Origin: Blasia pusilla
Taxonomy: Eukaryota > Marchantiophyta > Marchantiopsida > Blasiales
Direction of reading: 5' to 3'
Length of the DNA: 64,000 nt
NCBI GenBank assembly: GCA_050084515.1
Contig: CM114272.1
Location: 27,776,001-27,840,000 of the forward strand
Part shown: positions 11,050 through 24,959 of the stretch, in pieces
How positions within the stretch are numbered: the first letter of the stretch is position 1
How the letters are laid out: every line of letters starts with the position of its first letter
Notes under the pieces: generated by a model
What the model was told of the DNA's origin: nothing
Databases searched by the model: none
Seen by the model: the letters and a program-made list of their open reading frames with translations, nothing else
Made by a program: the position numbers and the translations under genes

Positions 11050-13300
11050 CCCACAACAACCTCGCATTTGGAGCTATAGTTCCGAATATAAGACCTCGGA
11101 ACTATAGCTCCGAATCAACCCAATAGCCAAATAGCCAAGCTCGCTCCATTCACCTCAATAATTCCGAGAAAAGCACACGTGACACACCCGTTGGATCTTA
11201 AGATCCAACGAATGGGCATTCAGAACTCTAGTTCCATATGAGACAATTGGAACTATAGATGCAATTCCAGAAGTAAGAACTCGACCCGCCTAGTACTTGG
11301 AATAGGTTGGCGCTTTGACACATTAAAAATACTCTCATTTAGCTTCAAGAATTTGAACTTGGGATCTAATATACTAGAATTCAAAACCATAGTTCCAAAG
11401 CAATCCAACTTGCATATACAGTTTGATAGCCTAAGCCTTGATTGTAGTCCCGCACTAAGGGTGGGATCACCTAGTCCGTGTTGACGCTTTGACGTGCTAA
11501 CGGAACTCGGATTCAACTTTTAGAATTAGATCTTGATATCCAATTTATTTGCATTCAAAACTCTAGTTCTTAATCAGCCCAATCCCCCGAATAGTCTGAT
11601 AGCCTAAACCCTCATTCTAGTCCCGCACTAAGGGCAGGGAAACTCATAGATAGGTCCTAAGATCCAAATTAGTCATTGTCACAACTAGAGTTCCAAATGA
11701 CCTCAATGATCCCACTAAAAGAAACCTAGAATTTGGAACTATAGTTATAGAGAGAAGATCTCATGCACATTTGTGCTTCCGAAAGTATAGTTCCAAATAG
11801 CAAAAACTATAGATCCGGCTCCACAAATAATAACTCGTCATAACTACCTAAATGATGAGCACTGGGGACTCCACTTCCAAATGAAAAAAATGCCCTCTGT
11901 TGGGATTCCCTCACAATTAGAACTATAGATCCAATTCCAGAGATTAAAATTCGACCCAACTACCTAAATGATGAGTATTCAAAACTATAGTTCCCAATGA
12001 CATCATTGGCTTCTATTGGGATGAAGGTTGCACGGAAAAGGAAAATTTTGAATATGTCCCTAGACATGTTACATGAGTACCTATGGCCTGCATCCGAGCC
12101 CGCCCCAAAGCCCTCTGAGCCCGTAGCAGGCACTCGGGCTGGCCGAGCCCGCACCAATTGTGTGGCCCGCCTTATTTTGGGCTCGGCCAGCTCGGGATGC
12201 CCGCTATGGGCTTGGTGGGCTCACGTGTGGGTTGTGGGTACGCGAGCCCGCATCGACATGTCCGCAGATATGGACTTTATTTGTGTGCAACCTTGATTGG
12301 GACTACCTCACAATAAAAAATATAGATCCAATTCCAAAAATGAGAACTAAACCCAACTACCTAAACGATGAGCATTTGGAACAAAAGTTCTGAATGACAT
12401 CGCTAGCCTTTGTCATGACTACCTCAAAAACTATACATTCAATTCAAGAAATGAGAACTGAATCTAAGTTTCTAAATAATGAGCATTCAGAACTCCTCTT
12501 TAGAACGACATCATTGACCTTTGTCGGGACTACCTCATAATCAGAATTAGAGATTCAATTCAAGAAATGAGAACTGAACCCAACTACCTAGACGATGAGC
12601 ATTCTGAACTCGAATTCTGAATGATATTGCTGGCCTCTATCGGGAGTGCCTTATAGTAAAAAATGCAGATCTGATTCTAGAAATGAGAGCTGAACCCAAC
12701 TTTCTAAATGACGAGCATTCGGGAACTCTAGTTCCAAATCACATCATTGGCCTCCATCAAAAAGTGCTTCATAATTAAACTATAGATCTAGTCCCAGATA
12801 TGAGAACTGAACCCAACTACCTCAATGATGAGAATTGGGAAATATATTTTAGAATGCTCATTCAAAATTATAGATTAAGTTTAAGAAATCAGAACTGAAC
12901 CGTTCGAGAACTTTTAAACTCAGGACTCCGATTCCGAATGACATCGCTAGCCTCTGTCGAGATTCCCTCACAATCGAAACTATAGATCCAATTCCAGAAT
13001 TTAACAACTTGACCGAACTACCTAAACGATGAGCATTTGGAACTATAATTCCCAATGACATGATAATAGGAACTATAGATCCAATTCTAAAAATAAAAAC
13101 TCGATTCAACTACCTTAACAATGACATTGTTGGCCTTTGTTGGGACTATCTCACAATGGGAACTATAGATCTAGTTTGAGAAATTAGAATTGAACCAAAC
13201 TATCTAAACGTCGCATGAGGATTCGAAACTCTAGTTTTGAATGGCATTGTTGGCTTACCTAACAATCAAAATTATAGATCCAATTCCAATTCCTCATTTT
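11050..13300. repeat. Degenerate tandem array, period about 110-125 bp
   Basis: The same order of words recurs many times: GAACTATAGATCCAATTCCAG, ATGAGAACTGAACCCAACTACC, AATGATGAGCATTC, GAACTCTAGTTCC, GAATGACATC, TTGGCCTCTGTCGGGACTACCTCACAAT. Copies are recognisable near 11240, 11930, 12305, 12425, 12545, 12660, 12780, 12970, 13070, 13150 and 13265. Units diverge strongly, with many substitutions and some partial units. Each unit carries one or two short palindromes of the type GGAACTATAGTTCC. A MITE interrupts the array at 12022-12294. No open frame is conserved between units. Confidence 0.8.
12022..12294. mobile_element. hAT-like MITE, copy 1
   Basis: The 273-bp insert begins TGAAGGTTGCAC and ends GTGCAACCTT, giving terminal inverted repeats with AAGGTTGCAC cores. 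It is flanked by TATTGGGA (12014-12021) and GATTGGGA (12295-12302), an 8-bp duplication with one mismatch. The interior is rich in GCCCGA/GGGC words, unlike the AT-rich array around it. It is related in inverted orientation to 20528-20966 (CCTATGGCC, GCACGGAAA). An 8-bp TSD and this TIR type fit non-autonomous hAT elements. Confidence 0.7.
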
Positions 13301-13879
13301 ATCACATACTAGCCACTCACCGTCGTGTGCAATGTTGCCTTTACAAGTGTCCCTACACTTAAAAATCCACTTTTGTGGAAACAAGTGTTCCATGCTAAAC
13401 AAAATGGTAACTCCCTCCTCACCTGATAAGTATAGATATTTGGAGGAATTTCAAATATTATTTTATATAAATAAATTATGAAATTTCATTATTTTAATCA
13501 ATAAATTTCGAGCCGATTTTTACATACGGAAGAAAACTCTACACTGCAGCACTGGCAGAGCGACCCACAAGTGGGTGATTTTGATTCTGATATGAATAAA
13601 GTCCGCGCATACGTGTCGGGCTACAGTTGAAAAGGAAGAAATTCGGCCTCTTGGAAAGCTTCTACAGGTCCCAGAAAAGTGGATGATCAAACTTTGCCCA
13701 TCAAAGTTATGAAACCCGTGGATGATATCGCGTACGCCGTACCTCAAGACGGCGGTCAAACTTGTCTAACCGTGGAAAGATAACTCTGGTCAGAATTCCA
13801 GGCTAGGGTTCGTCAAATCTTCATGAAGCCAATTGTAGATCGGGCTTGTGCTGAAGCCGTCTACGGAGATCCGCTATGG
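13301..13879. other. No recognised feature
   Basis: Transition from the tandem array to the upstream region of the LC8 gene. No domain or clear repeat seen. Confidence 0.4.
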
Positions 13880-13913
13880 CACCCTCCGTAGATCTAAGAA
13901 TCTACGGAGGGTG
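13880..13913. repeat. Perfect inverted repeat, 14-bp arms, 6-base loop
   Basis: CACCCTCCGTAGAT at 13880-13893 is followed by CTAAGA and the exact reverse complement at 13900-13913. A partial third copy, CTACGGAGAT, occurs at 13861-13870. It lies about 1.15 kb before the LC8 start codon. It could form a hairpin in RNA or DNA; no T-run follows it. Confidence 0.85.
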
Positions 13914-15055
13914 GTTTCGGCGTTTTGCAGAACGTTTCTGGATGTGTATTGTGCCCATCCGCGCACGGCCGCTGTTTCGGAAAGCGGGAATCGTAGTGTG
14001 CCACGTGTATTTATTTGAGTCAGGTTCTGGTTTTGAGTAGTGAAGAAAGGAAAGAAAGGAACCAAAGTTGGAGTAACCATAGCCAGGTCGTTTACATCGC
14101 GTTGTTACTCGATCATTCACTGGCGTGGTAGTATACATACCGATTCGCCTGCGCGGCCGCTAACGGCCACAAAAGGAGGGGGGGCTAGTAGCTACAGTAG
14201 GTTAGCCGGTAATCATCTGGCGGTTTTCACCCTCTCCCAAGTTCTATCGGCGGCGCCAGTCGTGAATGAGCTCGAGCAAGTCTTCTCTTATTCGCCAAAT
14301 TTTGATGGTGTAAACGTGGTGACTTATGCTTGGACGAGAAGCTTTGGCGCCGATACTACCCATGGCCAGAATCACCGGTTGTAGTCGGTGCCGTAGTCAT
14401 CGCGGGCGCTCTCTCGTCGAGCATCTGCTCTATTCTCGTCTGGTCGCTAGATGGTTCGTTGTTGTTGTTGTCTCAGTGCTACGATTTGTTGATGCGGAGC
14501 GCATCCTTCATCATTTCCTGCCTGCCTGTTTTCCTTTTGCCTTTCTTCTATATTTCTTAGTGTTCGGCCGGAGAATCGTTGAGCGCAAACTCTGTTGTCC
14601 CTGCGCCTTCGAAAATCGTGGACAGGTTTTCAACGCAACTGCGGCATTGGTGCGTATTTGGAGTCATTCCGCGACAACTTGCTTTCTTGGAGTTCTGCGA
14701 TTACTAGCACTGTGGTCACTGCCGGACGTCGCAGTTGGAAACCGAGGGTGCCACCACTGGCAGTGTGTCTCAGAGCGTCGAGGCGCTGGGGACCTGTGTC
14801 GGTCTTGAGTTTACGAGGAGGAGTTTAACGCCCGGGTGCAAGGTGTTCGCGTTGTCGGGAGGAGTGGCATTTTATGATGAAGAGAGCTTTGCAGAAACAG
14901 ATGAACGTCTCACTGTGAGAGTTGGACATTGATTCATCTCTTGTGGCCACATTGCAATCAGTTAAGCGTTGATGCCTGTCGTCTGACCCGGAAGTTTTGC
15001 AAATTCTTTGCTATTTAGACTCGTACCTCAGAATTCTGAAAGAAAGCGGAGCAAC
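13914..15055 (+). other. Upstream region / possible 5' UTR of the LC8 gene
   Basis: This region is richer in G+C than its surroundings. It holds several overlapping open frames, for example 14326-14808, but none resembles a known protein. It may contain promoter and untranslated leader, possibly with a leader intron. I cannot place the transcription start. Confidence 0.35.
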
Positions 15056-16885
<1,830 letters not shown>

Positions 16886-17750
16886 TGGTGTTGCCCCGGA
16901 GGACTATCAGCTCAGACAAAATGAACCTCTATCTGGATCTGTAGGATGGGATTGTATAAGCTGGGAATTAGAGGGAAGGTGGATTCTTTTGTCATCTTAC
17001 ATGGAGATTTCCAGCGGATTCTCAGACCTACTCTACGTTTGGTGGTTAATGGTGTAGATTGTTCTCTACTTACAGCACATCACGGATGTTTTTATTTAAC
17101 AAACAGTTTTCTACTTATAGGTCATAGTGCTATGACCATCACTGGTGGAACCGCTACTGATATTTCTTATTGGTAGCATTTTCAGGCTTAGTTGCCAGGG
17201 AATAGTGGGAGTAGACAGGTCATTTGTGTCTACAGCATTATAGCCTTATGAAGATGCTATTCACACTGTCGGTGTACAATAATTCTTTTGATCTGACGAC
17301 AATGAATCCGTATCGGCAGCATACTTGAAGTACATTTTGTATCGTCACTAGAGTTTGTAGTTGATCTGAACTGTGAAAACTTGTAAGTGTGGTGCCCTTG
17401 ACCAGAAGTCCTTAGCAGGTTTTTCGTGTGGAGAATGTGGGAACCTGACTGCAGGTTGTTGCCGTTTAAATTTTTATTAGGGATGTCTGTTTTCTTTCCA
17501 TGGCACGGTCTCAGTTGGGTGTGGATTGCTTCTAGGGATGAATTCAGATACGGCAATCCACTACACTGTATGGGCAGATGTCGTCCAAATGTGGACCATA
17601 CTTGTGATTTTTGTGATACTATAACTGGAAAGCAAGGCTTCTTTGATCTCCGCAGGGCTAGTTGAGTACAGCCAATTATTATCTGCATGACCACCATAGC
17701 TGGAAAGCAGTGCTCCCATTAGTTTAACGAGTGCTGATCCTTAGCTTACC
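16886..17750 (+). other. Probable 3' UTR / downstream flank of LC8
   Basis: Several open frames occur here, such as 17257-17697 on the minus strand, but they resemble no family I know and are probably chance. The polyadenylation site is not evident. Confidence 0.3.
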
Positions 17751-20034
17751 AGATTGTGTATTTTAGTCTAACCTCATGGGATTGTATTTCATCTTCGAGT
17801 AGACCAGTAGACCCCAGAGCTCCCTACCGGGTCCATATTTGTGAAAACAAATAGTGGAGCCTGAGGTCTCATGTGGTTGCAGACACACTCAACATCAGGA
17901 AATGCAGTAGCCCAAAACGTGGACTCATCTAAACGTCCTCAAGAATATGTAATGTTGACAACCATCCAAATAGTTTATTTTCGTTTGCATTTCCGATAGT
18001 GGTGAAGACGTGATCCTCTCTTTGTCTGCGGACACACTAGACTGTTGAGAACCAAACCCATGTCTGCCCGATTGCAGGATTGAAATACAATTCAAGGCCG
18101 AAGGACTTGAGTACTTGAGGAGGTAACGGTGACGGACATTGATCCAAACCTCAATGGTTGCGAGCCAAGTGTTGAAATGACAAGTAGATGTGTTTAAGAT
18201 GACAAGCTTTTCGATGCCATGTCTTCTGTGCAGGGATTTGGTTTACTTTCGCCCCAACAAAGCAGGAACTTCCTTTGATGTTGATTATAAGTCAAGGACA
18301 GCTCTCACTCGTCTTGAGGACGGAGGAACAAGTGGTTTGATGCTGCAGGTTCACTCTCAACCTGAGGTTGAGGTTGAGAGTGAAGGAATTACCTTACACA
18401 GATATATTTCTTCGTGCAGGTGGATTAGAAGAGCAGGTGACCAGACCATCCCACACCTTACAGGAGCACTAATGAGCTATCCAAAACTACAATGTAATTT
18501 AGGGAGAACAAGAAGAGTTATCCGCATAGATCATTGTTAGCATGCCCGTGAAAAAATCTTTCAGAAAAGGGAATTTCTTTGAAGGTATTTTAAAAAGTAA
18601 TCTTCCAGTCATAGAGAAATCCATTCATTCTTCTACTATCTGAAAAAGAGTAATAGCATATCCCCCTTAAAATAATACCATCCCCTTCCTCGATATAGGT
18701 TGAAATAACAATTCACTCCTTTATTGAAAAATATCCCACTTTCTTACCAACATCAATTCGTGTTTAATTCAATCACTTTTTCTCCCTTACAAGTTTTTTC
18801 ACCTTTTGCCATCGATCTTATTCACATGTCTTAACACACTTTTGGTAACTACTTTCTCACCCCTCTAGAATAGCACATTCGCTTTTCTCCGTATTCAATC
18901 TAAAAGAAATCTTAGTGCTCATTCTATTTAATTTTATCCATTAAAATGAAAATTATAAACATCAGTCAAACTAATCAATTTATCAGAATGGAATGGGGAG
19001 AGAGCGGTATCATGAGGTTTGGGTTGTAAGCAAAGGCCGCGGTTGTTCACAATGTCCCACACTACTATGTTACCAATCTCGCATTGGACGCTCATGGGGA
19101 CATGGAAGTAGTTGTACGGTGTGGAGAGAGTGTACGAATGGAAGCCCTGTATACGTGTAAGTTGGGACGTTGCTGGATGCTTTTATCGAAGTGCCCAGAT
19201 ATGGCATTTGTTTTCGATTCTTTACACATTTTTCTCCGGCTGCCCTGTTAGGTCCTTCCCATTTCTACCTGCCTGGGTAGAAATCGGCCGGATACTACTT
19301 CAAGTCGAGAGGCGACAAACGCAACAACAAAACCTCGGGTTAGGTTAAGTAGGGTAAGAATCGAGTTAAGCAGAGAGTATTTGGGAAAACATCCAGGTTC
19401 CGAAATTAATTTGGAACAACTAATCAACACGGGGAAAACTTGTCCATCGTGTTTTAACCTCCTGCACATTAGAGAGGAGAACATGAGAGAAGAGAACAAA
19501 AGATCCAGATTTTAAAAGAAAATCCGGATGGGTTTTCATCACTCATTATCTATTAAGGTTTTTATATTTTAAAGGATAGGGGTTTTACTAACTCGATTTT
19601 GGACTAAAAAATTTGAGCATGAGTAGGAGCGAGGCAGCAAAGCGACCCCGACGACTTAAAGTCTTGAAAGTTGTGCACCATATTTTATCTCTGCTGAAAA
19701 TGTCGGGTGACCATAGACATGCCCTGACGATAGAGCCAGAACCCATAGGAGAAGTGAAACCAAACCTGCAGGTCCGCATGTTTGATTACGGATTACAGTC
19801 CTGTATTTTCGTAAATCCACGCATAGCTTGACTCGTACAGCATAAATACTCCTACATTTGTCGTTGATTCCAGATGTAATGAAGGACGATTTCAATTACA
19901 CACACTCACCAATATTCATGAGTAGCGACTTTTGAGTACGATGAATTATGTATGAGTACGATTGTGTATCATCACACCAAGATTCATGATCAATACATTG
20001 GCCTACATGCCCCACTTATCACAGTAGATTTTGT
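17751..20034. other. No recognised gene
   Basis: A mixed stretch. 18190-18540 holds a 116-codon frame with no family resemblance. A complementary pair (CACTCTCAACCTGAGGTTGAGGTTGAGAGTG, about 18351-18381) forms a short hairpin. 18550-19000 is AT-rich. I see no transposon domain. Confidence 0.35.
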
Positions 20035-20406
20035 CAAGAAATCATCTCTTGGAGCTTCTCTCTGGTTTCATCTAGTCCATGAAAATCATCAGCAAATAAC
20101 AGAGTTGTCCTCCACCCAGGTGCCTAGTCCATTGTCTTCTATTTCCTCCATTAGTGAGTTGACAAAAATATGGAAGAAAGTGGGGGACTCGATGGGGGAG
20201 ATTGGGCATCCATGAACTATTCCTTGCTTGATGTCAAGTGTCCCACTCTACAGTCTCTTCTAGCCATTCACTAAAATTCCACTCATTGTGTTATCATACA
20301 TCTTCTCCACCTTCCTCAACATCTTTTTTCCTAAGACCCCCCTTCCACAAGCTATAAGATAGGCCGTCCTACCATATAGTGCCTTCTTGAGGTCCAAGAA
20401 GAAGTA
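20035..20406 (-). pseudogene. LINE reverse transcriptase fragment, second lineage
   Basis: On the minus strand the pieces read FFFLDLKKALYGRTAYLI, KMLRKVEKMYDN, QGIVHGCPISPIE, FVNSLMEEIED and the catalytic LLFADDFHGLDETREKLQEM (FADD). These are RT motifs of a non-LTR element, but the residues differ from the YADD LINE at 8-10 kb, so this is a different family. Frames shift between the pieces. It ends where the copia LTR begins at about 20407. Confidence 0.65.
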
Positions 20407-20527
20407 GCACTTAGATTCTTAACAGCCACTTTGCATTGTGCACCATTAATCTGATCGGCCCCCTTATATGAAGAGAAGCCTAGATTTCGGGTTCTGACTT
20501 AGACATTGAAGGAGTCATAGTAATATG

Positions 20528-20966
20528 TAAGGTTCCACATAGAAAAAGTCCGTGTTCGTGGAAATGTCCATGTCCGCAGACTTAAGTCCGTCATAGGGAC
20601 GGACCTTTCCGTGCGGTCCCGAGTACCCACGGCCCGCACTCGTTTAATGGCCCGTGCGCCGCCCACACCAGCCCACGTAAGACCCGTAGGCAAACCCACA
20701 AGGCGGACAGGGCTTCCATTGGGTGGGCTTAGGCCTGCACAGGGCCCGCGGCTGTGCTTACATAGGGCTTGTAGGCCAAGCTCTGGTGTGGGCCCTTAGC
20801 CTGCCATGTGCTCAAGCCAACCGCTCAACGGTGGGTTTGAGCCCGCCCGATGGGAGCCCAACCCACCCTCCATGCATGTTGTGGGCTGGGGTAGCCCGGC
20901 TCTACGGAATGGCTTTGAGGCAGGCCATGGGTATCTAGGCAACAAGTATGTTTCCGTGCAATCTTG
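20528..20966. mobile_element. hAT-like MITE, copy 2
   Basis: This 439-bp insert has perfect 8-bp flanking duplications, GTAATATG at 20520-20527 and 20967-20974. Its ends are TAAGGTTCCAC and GTGCAATCTTG, imperfect inverted repeats related to AAGGTTGCAC of copy 1. The interior is GC-rich with repeated GGCCCG/GGGCTT words. It interrupts the copia LTR, whose sequence resumes immediately after the second duplication. Confidence 0.78.
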
Positions 20967-21005
20967 GTAATATGACGTAGGTGGTTTATAGTGTAGCGTT
21001 ATTAT

Positions 21006-21047
21006 CCTATTTTGCATCAAGGTGCGGGCACCCTAATGCAAAATAGG
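21006..21047. repeat. Nested hairpin in the copia LTR
   Basis: CCTATTTTGCAT (21006-21017) pairs perfectly with ATGCAAAATAGG (21036-21047). The loop itself contains AGGTGC and GCACCT, so stem and loop together form an almost continuous 18-bp hairpin. It lies in the block missing from the first LTR copy. Confidence 0.8.
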
Positions 21048-21366
21048 GTTAGATCATTTTTTATGAAATTTTTTTTATTAATAGAAATGAAGAAAATAAG
21101 TCAAAAACCTTAGTCTCCCAAATAGTCAAATAGTCAAGGGGTTGTAGAGGTAGCGCATTCTCGTATGTCGAGTTATCTCCATATTTAGGTTCCATCGAAG
21201 CTCTATTTTGAGTGCATGGATAGACTAGGCCACTTTGCATTTTCAATATTTGTAATATGTTTTGGTGATTCAATCACATTTTTTTATTTTTACATGTTCT
21301 TAGAGTGAAAGGTTTTCAATGATTTTCTATTTGGCGATCTATTGTGTTTGCACAAATTCTTGAGAG

Positions 21367-21649
21367 ATGGCAACTTCATCAATTGGTGCTCGTCCTCCTC
21401 CAATGGATGAAGGGAAGTTAGATTGGTTTAAGTACACAATCCGGTGGTTCAAAATTAGAATTAGCTTTTCATCATTTGAGATGGAGACGGCTACAGGGAT
21501 TGATTCGAATCCACAAGCTATTCTAAGTTCTGCATGTTCATCGTCATCTGGTAATATCAATCTTGTTGTATTTCTAGTGTGGAAAGGTAGGAATGCTAAT
21601 TTTGTATGTGCTATTATTACCAATATCACTGATACTGGTGATACCGATG
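21367..21649 (+). pseudogene. Copia gag, 5' part
   Basis: Open from ATG at 21367: MATSSIGARPPPMDEGKLDW and so on. The position just after an LTR and the MATSS start fit the beginning of a copia gag, but the sequence similarity is weak. The reading is cut by a LINE at about 21650 and a recognisable gag reading resumes near 22380. Confidence 0.45.
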
Positions 21650-22225
21650 GCCCTTCGTGAGCATCTACAGAAGAAATCTCTCAACATCATTTGGAGCAGT
21701 CCAAGCACCAAAATGGAGTTTTATCAACTTCATGTTAATCCTATGCTTGTATATTGTGAATAAGGCTACCTACTTGCAGGGATCTCCACGTTCTTACGAC
21801 ATATTATCGCACGTCATAGAACTGGGTCACATAGGCGAGGAATTGAGAAAGGACGATGGTTTAAAATTGATAGAAGTGAACGAATTTGTAGGTTATGTGC
21901 CGGAGAAAATATTGAAGATGAAGAGCATGTGTTTGTTATATGTCCAAGGTATGAAGAAATTAGACTAGCTCATAAAATAGATGTGGAGAATTTCTATTAT
22001 TTACTACAGCTAGTGCCTTATGATTTAGGTTATTATTTTAGGGACGTCATCATTCATCGCTCAACTGCTCAAGGCTGTAGCTAGGAGAAGGTCTTAAGGA
22101 TCTTTTTCAGGGTCAGTGAATGAATGACTTGTAATGTGTTTTTCAGCCTTTTGACCCTTTGGGTCCCACAGGCTTAATTTATTTACCATTTACCATTTAC
22201 CATTTACCATTTTACCATTACTGGG
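21650..22225 (+). mobile_element. LINE 3' end, second copy of the 8-10 kb family
   Basis: It is close to the reverse complement of 7723-8285. The translation gives ALREHLQKKSLNIIWSSPST and MEFYQLHVNPMLVYCE, then GYLLAGISTFLRHIIARHRT, LCAGENIEDEEHVFVICPRY and DVENFYYLLQLVPYDLGYYF. The last pieces show the cysteine-containing C-terminus. It ends in a TTTACCA simple-repeat tail (about 22186-22220). Only the last ~550 bp were copied, as usual for 5'-truncated LINEs. It disrupts the copia gag. Confidence 0.75.
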
Positions 22226-22259
22226 TCTATCATGCATTCAACACACGAGTAGTGCTGTT

Positions 22260-22585
22260 GAAGTGGAACATTTTAAAGAATTAGTATGAAACCAAGAATG
22301 AGACGTGATCCGCTTTAGAATCTGGAGAATGAACTTGCCTTTGAGAAATTTTTAAAAGGAGAAAGTGTGGAGCAAGAGGATTAAGAATCTTCAAAATCAT
22401 ATGGCATCAATAGGAGTTTCGAAGTCAAAGGAAGATTTGACACATCGTTACGTAAGGATTTTGCCTTAGAAATATGACAATTAGATCACAACGTTGAATA
22501 CTCAAGTAAGACCCACACCATCCACTTTCGGACAATTTAATGCAATATTGATAGAAAAGGAAATGTGATCATAGTGTTGGGAATA
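22260..22585 (+). pseudogene. Copia gag, continuation after the LINE
   Basis: A readable piece runs KNLQNHMASIGVSKSKEDLT, HRYVRILP, a stop where Gln is likely, KYDN, then TLNTQVRPTPSTFGQFNAIL and EKE. This is the pattern of copia Gag polyproteins (a region ending in an L..EE block). In-frame stops show that it is dead. Confidence 0.6.
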
Positions 22586-23640
22586 AGAAGTTTGTAATAC
22601 TCTTGGCGAGGGATCCAACCTCTCAAGAGATTGGTACCATGGATCCACTACCCTAAGTTGTGGGATCTTTCTATCAACTATGTTGCTAATCTGCATGTAA
22701 CGATAAGGGTCTTCACTATGCATGCTCATAATGACTACCAATTGTAGGATTGTACCAATTCCTAGTTGTTATACTCCTCTTGTAGGATGCGCATTGTTCC
22801 TACATGGTGTACTACTGAAGTAGTCATCCTTCGCAAAATCTCCTTGAAGTAGCCCTAGTGTTCCATCATCTCCTCCATTATGTTCCGTTTAGTGCACTTA
22901 GCCATCTGAAAGAGCTCCCTCCGTACAGATGAAGTTAGGTGATAGTATTTCACCTTTCGCCTCTTTTCTCAGGTCACACTATAATTTCCCGTAGCATACC
23001 TGCATTGCCTAGGCTTGTGTCAATTCTTGAGTAACTTTAGTCAATGGTTGGAGATAGGCGAATGCCCTTGCATAGAATCTCTTCTGTCCGCCTTTGGATA
23101 TCATGATTGCTTCGCAACTTCTAGGTTAGGTTAGTAGTCTCAAAATATTGGAGCCTCATGACGTCTTGGAGCCTCATGAAGAAGTGGTAGACATGTGAAG
23201 GACTTGACGATTTCGGGTGAGATTTTTGGGAAGGTAGGTGATGATGAGGATATGTATACTTCTGATCAATTTTAGCAACTGTCAGATATCCATTAATTCA
23301 GTGGTCGCATGCAGATTGGGAAGCTCCAACAGGACGGACGCCACAAAAACTTGTGACATTTGATCAACGAGACCACTTTGTGCATGACGAACCAATACTT
23401 CCCAGTCAAGTTTAGACATAAATTGTCGAGAGTTGAAGAAACACTAGACGCTCAAGATGAAGGGATGAGAGAAGACTTCCGAAGATAATGAAGCGTGTAC
23501 AGCACGTTTCACAACCGAATATTGCTGCCCATCATATTAAGATATATCAGAATCAAGTCATTCACCATGCTAATACTCAAAAAATACATGAAGTCGAAGG
23601 ACCCGTACCACCTTCCATGATCAAGGAATAATCAGATCAT
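22586..23640. other. No recognised feature
   Basis: About 1 kb between copia remnants and the eS27 gene. No domain or repeat recognised. The right end may hold the 3' UTR of eS27. Confidence 0.35.
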
Positions 23641-23835
23641 GATAAATTGCATTGCAAAATCCCCGTTGAATGGTTTCTTCGTTCAGAGCCTAACTCACAA
23701 GACTCGGTAAAGCACTCTAGTAGGCATGCAAAAAGCTCAAGGAGCGGCTGACAATGTCTAGGAGCAATCTGAAACACCGCTGGGGCGGTACTTTCATGGA
23801 AAAAGGCATCTCCGAAAGTCCTGGTGACCACAAGT

Positions 23836-24792
<957 letters not shown>

Positions 24793-24929
24793 GATTAAAC
24801 GATTTCGTTTGCGAAGCGTGCGCCAGCAACAGGCGACTGGACGAGGCAGAAATGCAGAAGGCGGAGGAGAACGACAAGAGGCGAGAGCTCACGCACTCAA
24901 AGAGAATTCTAGGTGTATCAAGTTTGGTG
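24793..24929 (-). other. 5' UTR of eS27
   Basis: Between the TATA box and the ATG-only exon. On the minus strand it is pyrimidine-rich (GCTCTCGCCTCTTGTCGTTC, TCCTCCGCC), typical of leaders of translation-machinery mRNAs. The exact transcription start is not determined. Confidence 0.5.
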
Positions 24930-24948
24930 TTTATAGCAAACCCTAGTT
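24930..24948 (-). promoter_or_regulatory. Telo-box and TATA box of the eS27 gene
   Basis: On the minus strand AACTAGGGTTT (24948-24938) is followed by TATAAA (24935-24930), about 140 bp before the start codon. A telo-box (AGGGTTT) close to the TATA/start site is characteristic of plant ribosomal protein promoters. Function is inferred from position and motif. Confidence 0.7.
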
Positions 24949-24959
24949 GCGCCGACGCT

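Larger units (their letters stand above)
20407..21360 (+). repeat. Copia LTR, copy 2, carrying insertions
   Basis: It aligns to the LTR at 4066-4315 in blocks: 20407-20520 (ATTAATCTGATCGG, CTTATATG), 20975-20990 (ACGTAGGTGGTTTATAG) and 21215-21300 (AGACTAGGCCACTTTGC...TTTTGGTGATT). Between the blocks lie a MITE (20528-20966) and about 220 bp absent from the first copy. The gag start follows at 21367, so this is a 5' LTR. Confidence 0.55.

Noticed and set aside
10461-13300. CRISPR-like array
   Set aside because: The repeats are long, diverged and without uniform spacers, in a eukaryotic context; it is a degenerate tandem repeat.
14326-14808. A 160-codon open frame with hydrophobic stretches upstream of LC8
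   Set aside because: It overlaps two other frames of similar length in the same region, resembles no family, and lies where the LC8 leader should be. Treated as chance.
17257-17697. Minus-strand 146-codon frame
   Set aside because: No recognisable domain and located in the downstream flank of LC8; probably chance.
18190-18540. Possible exon encoding a 116-residue protein
   Set aside because: No family resemblance, and no splice or neighbouring coding support.
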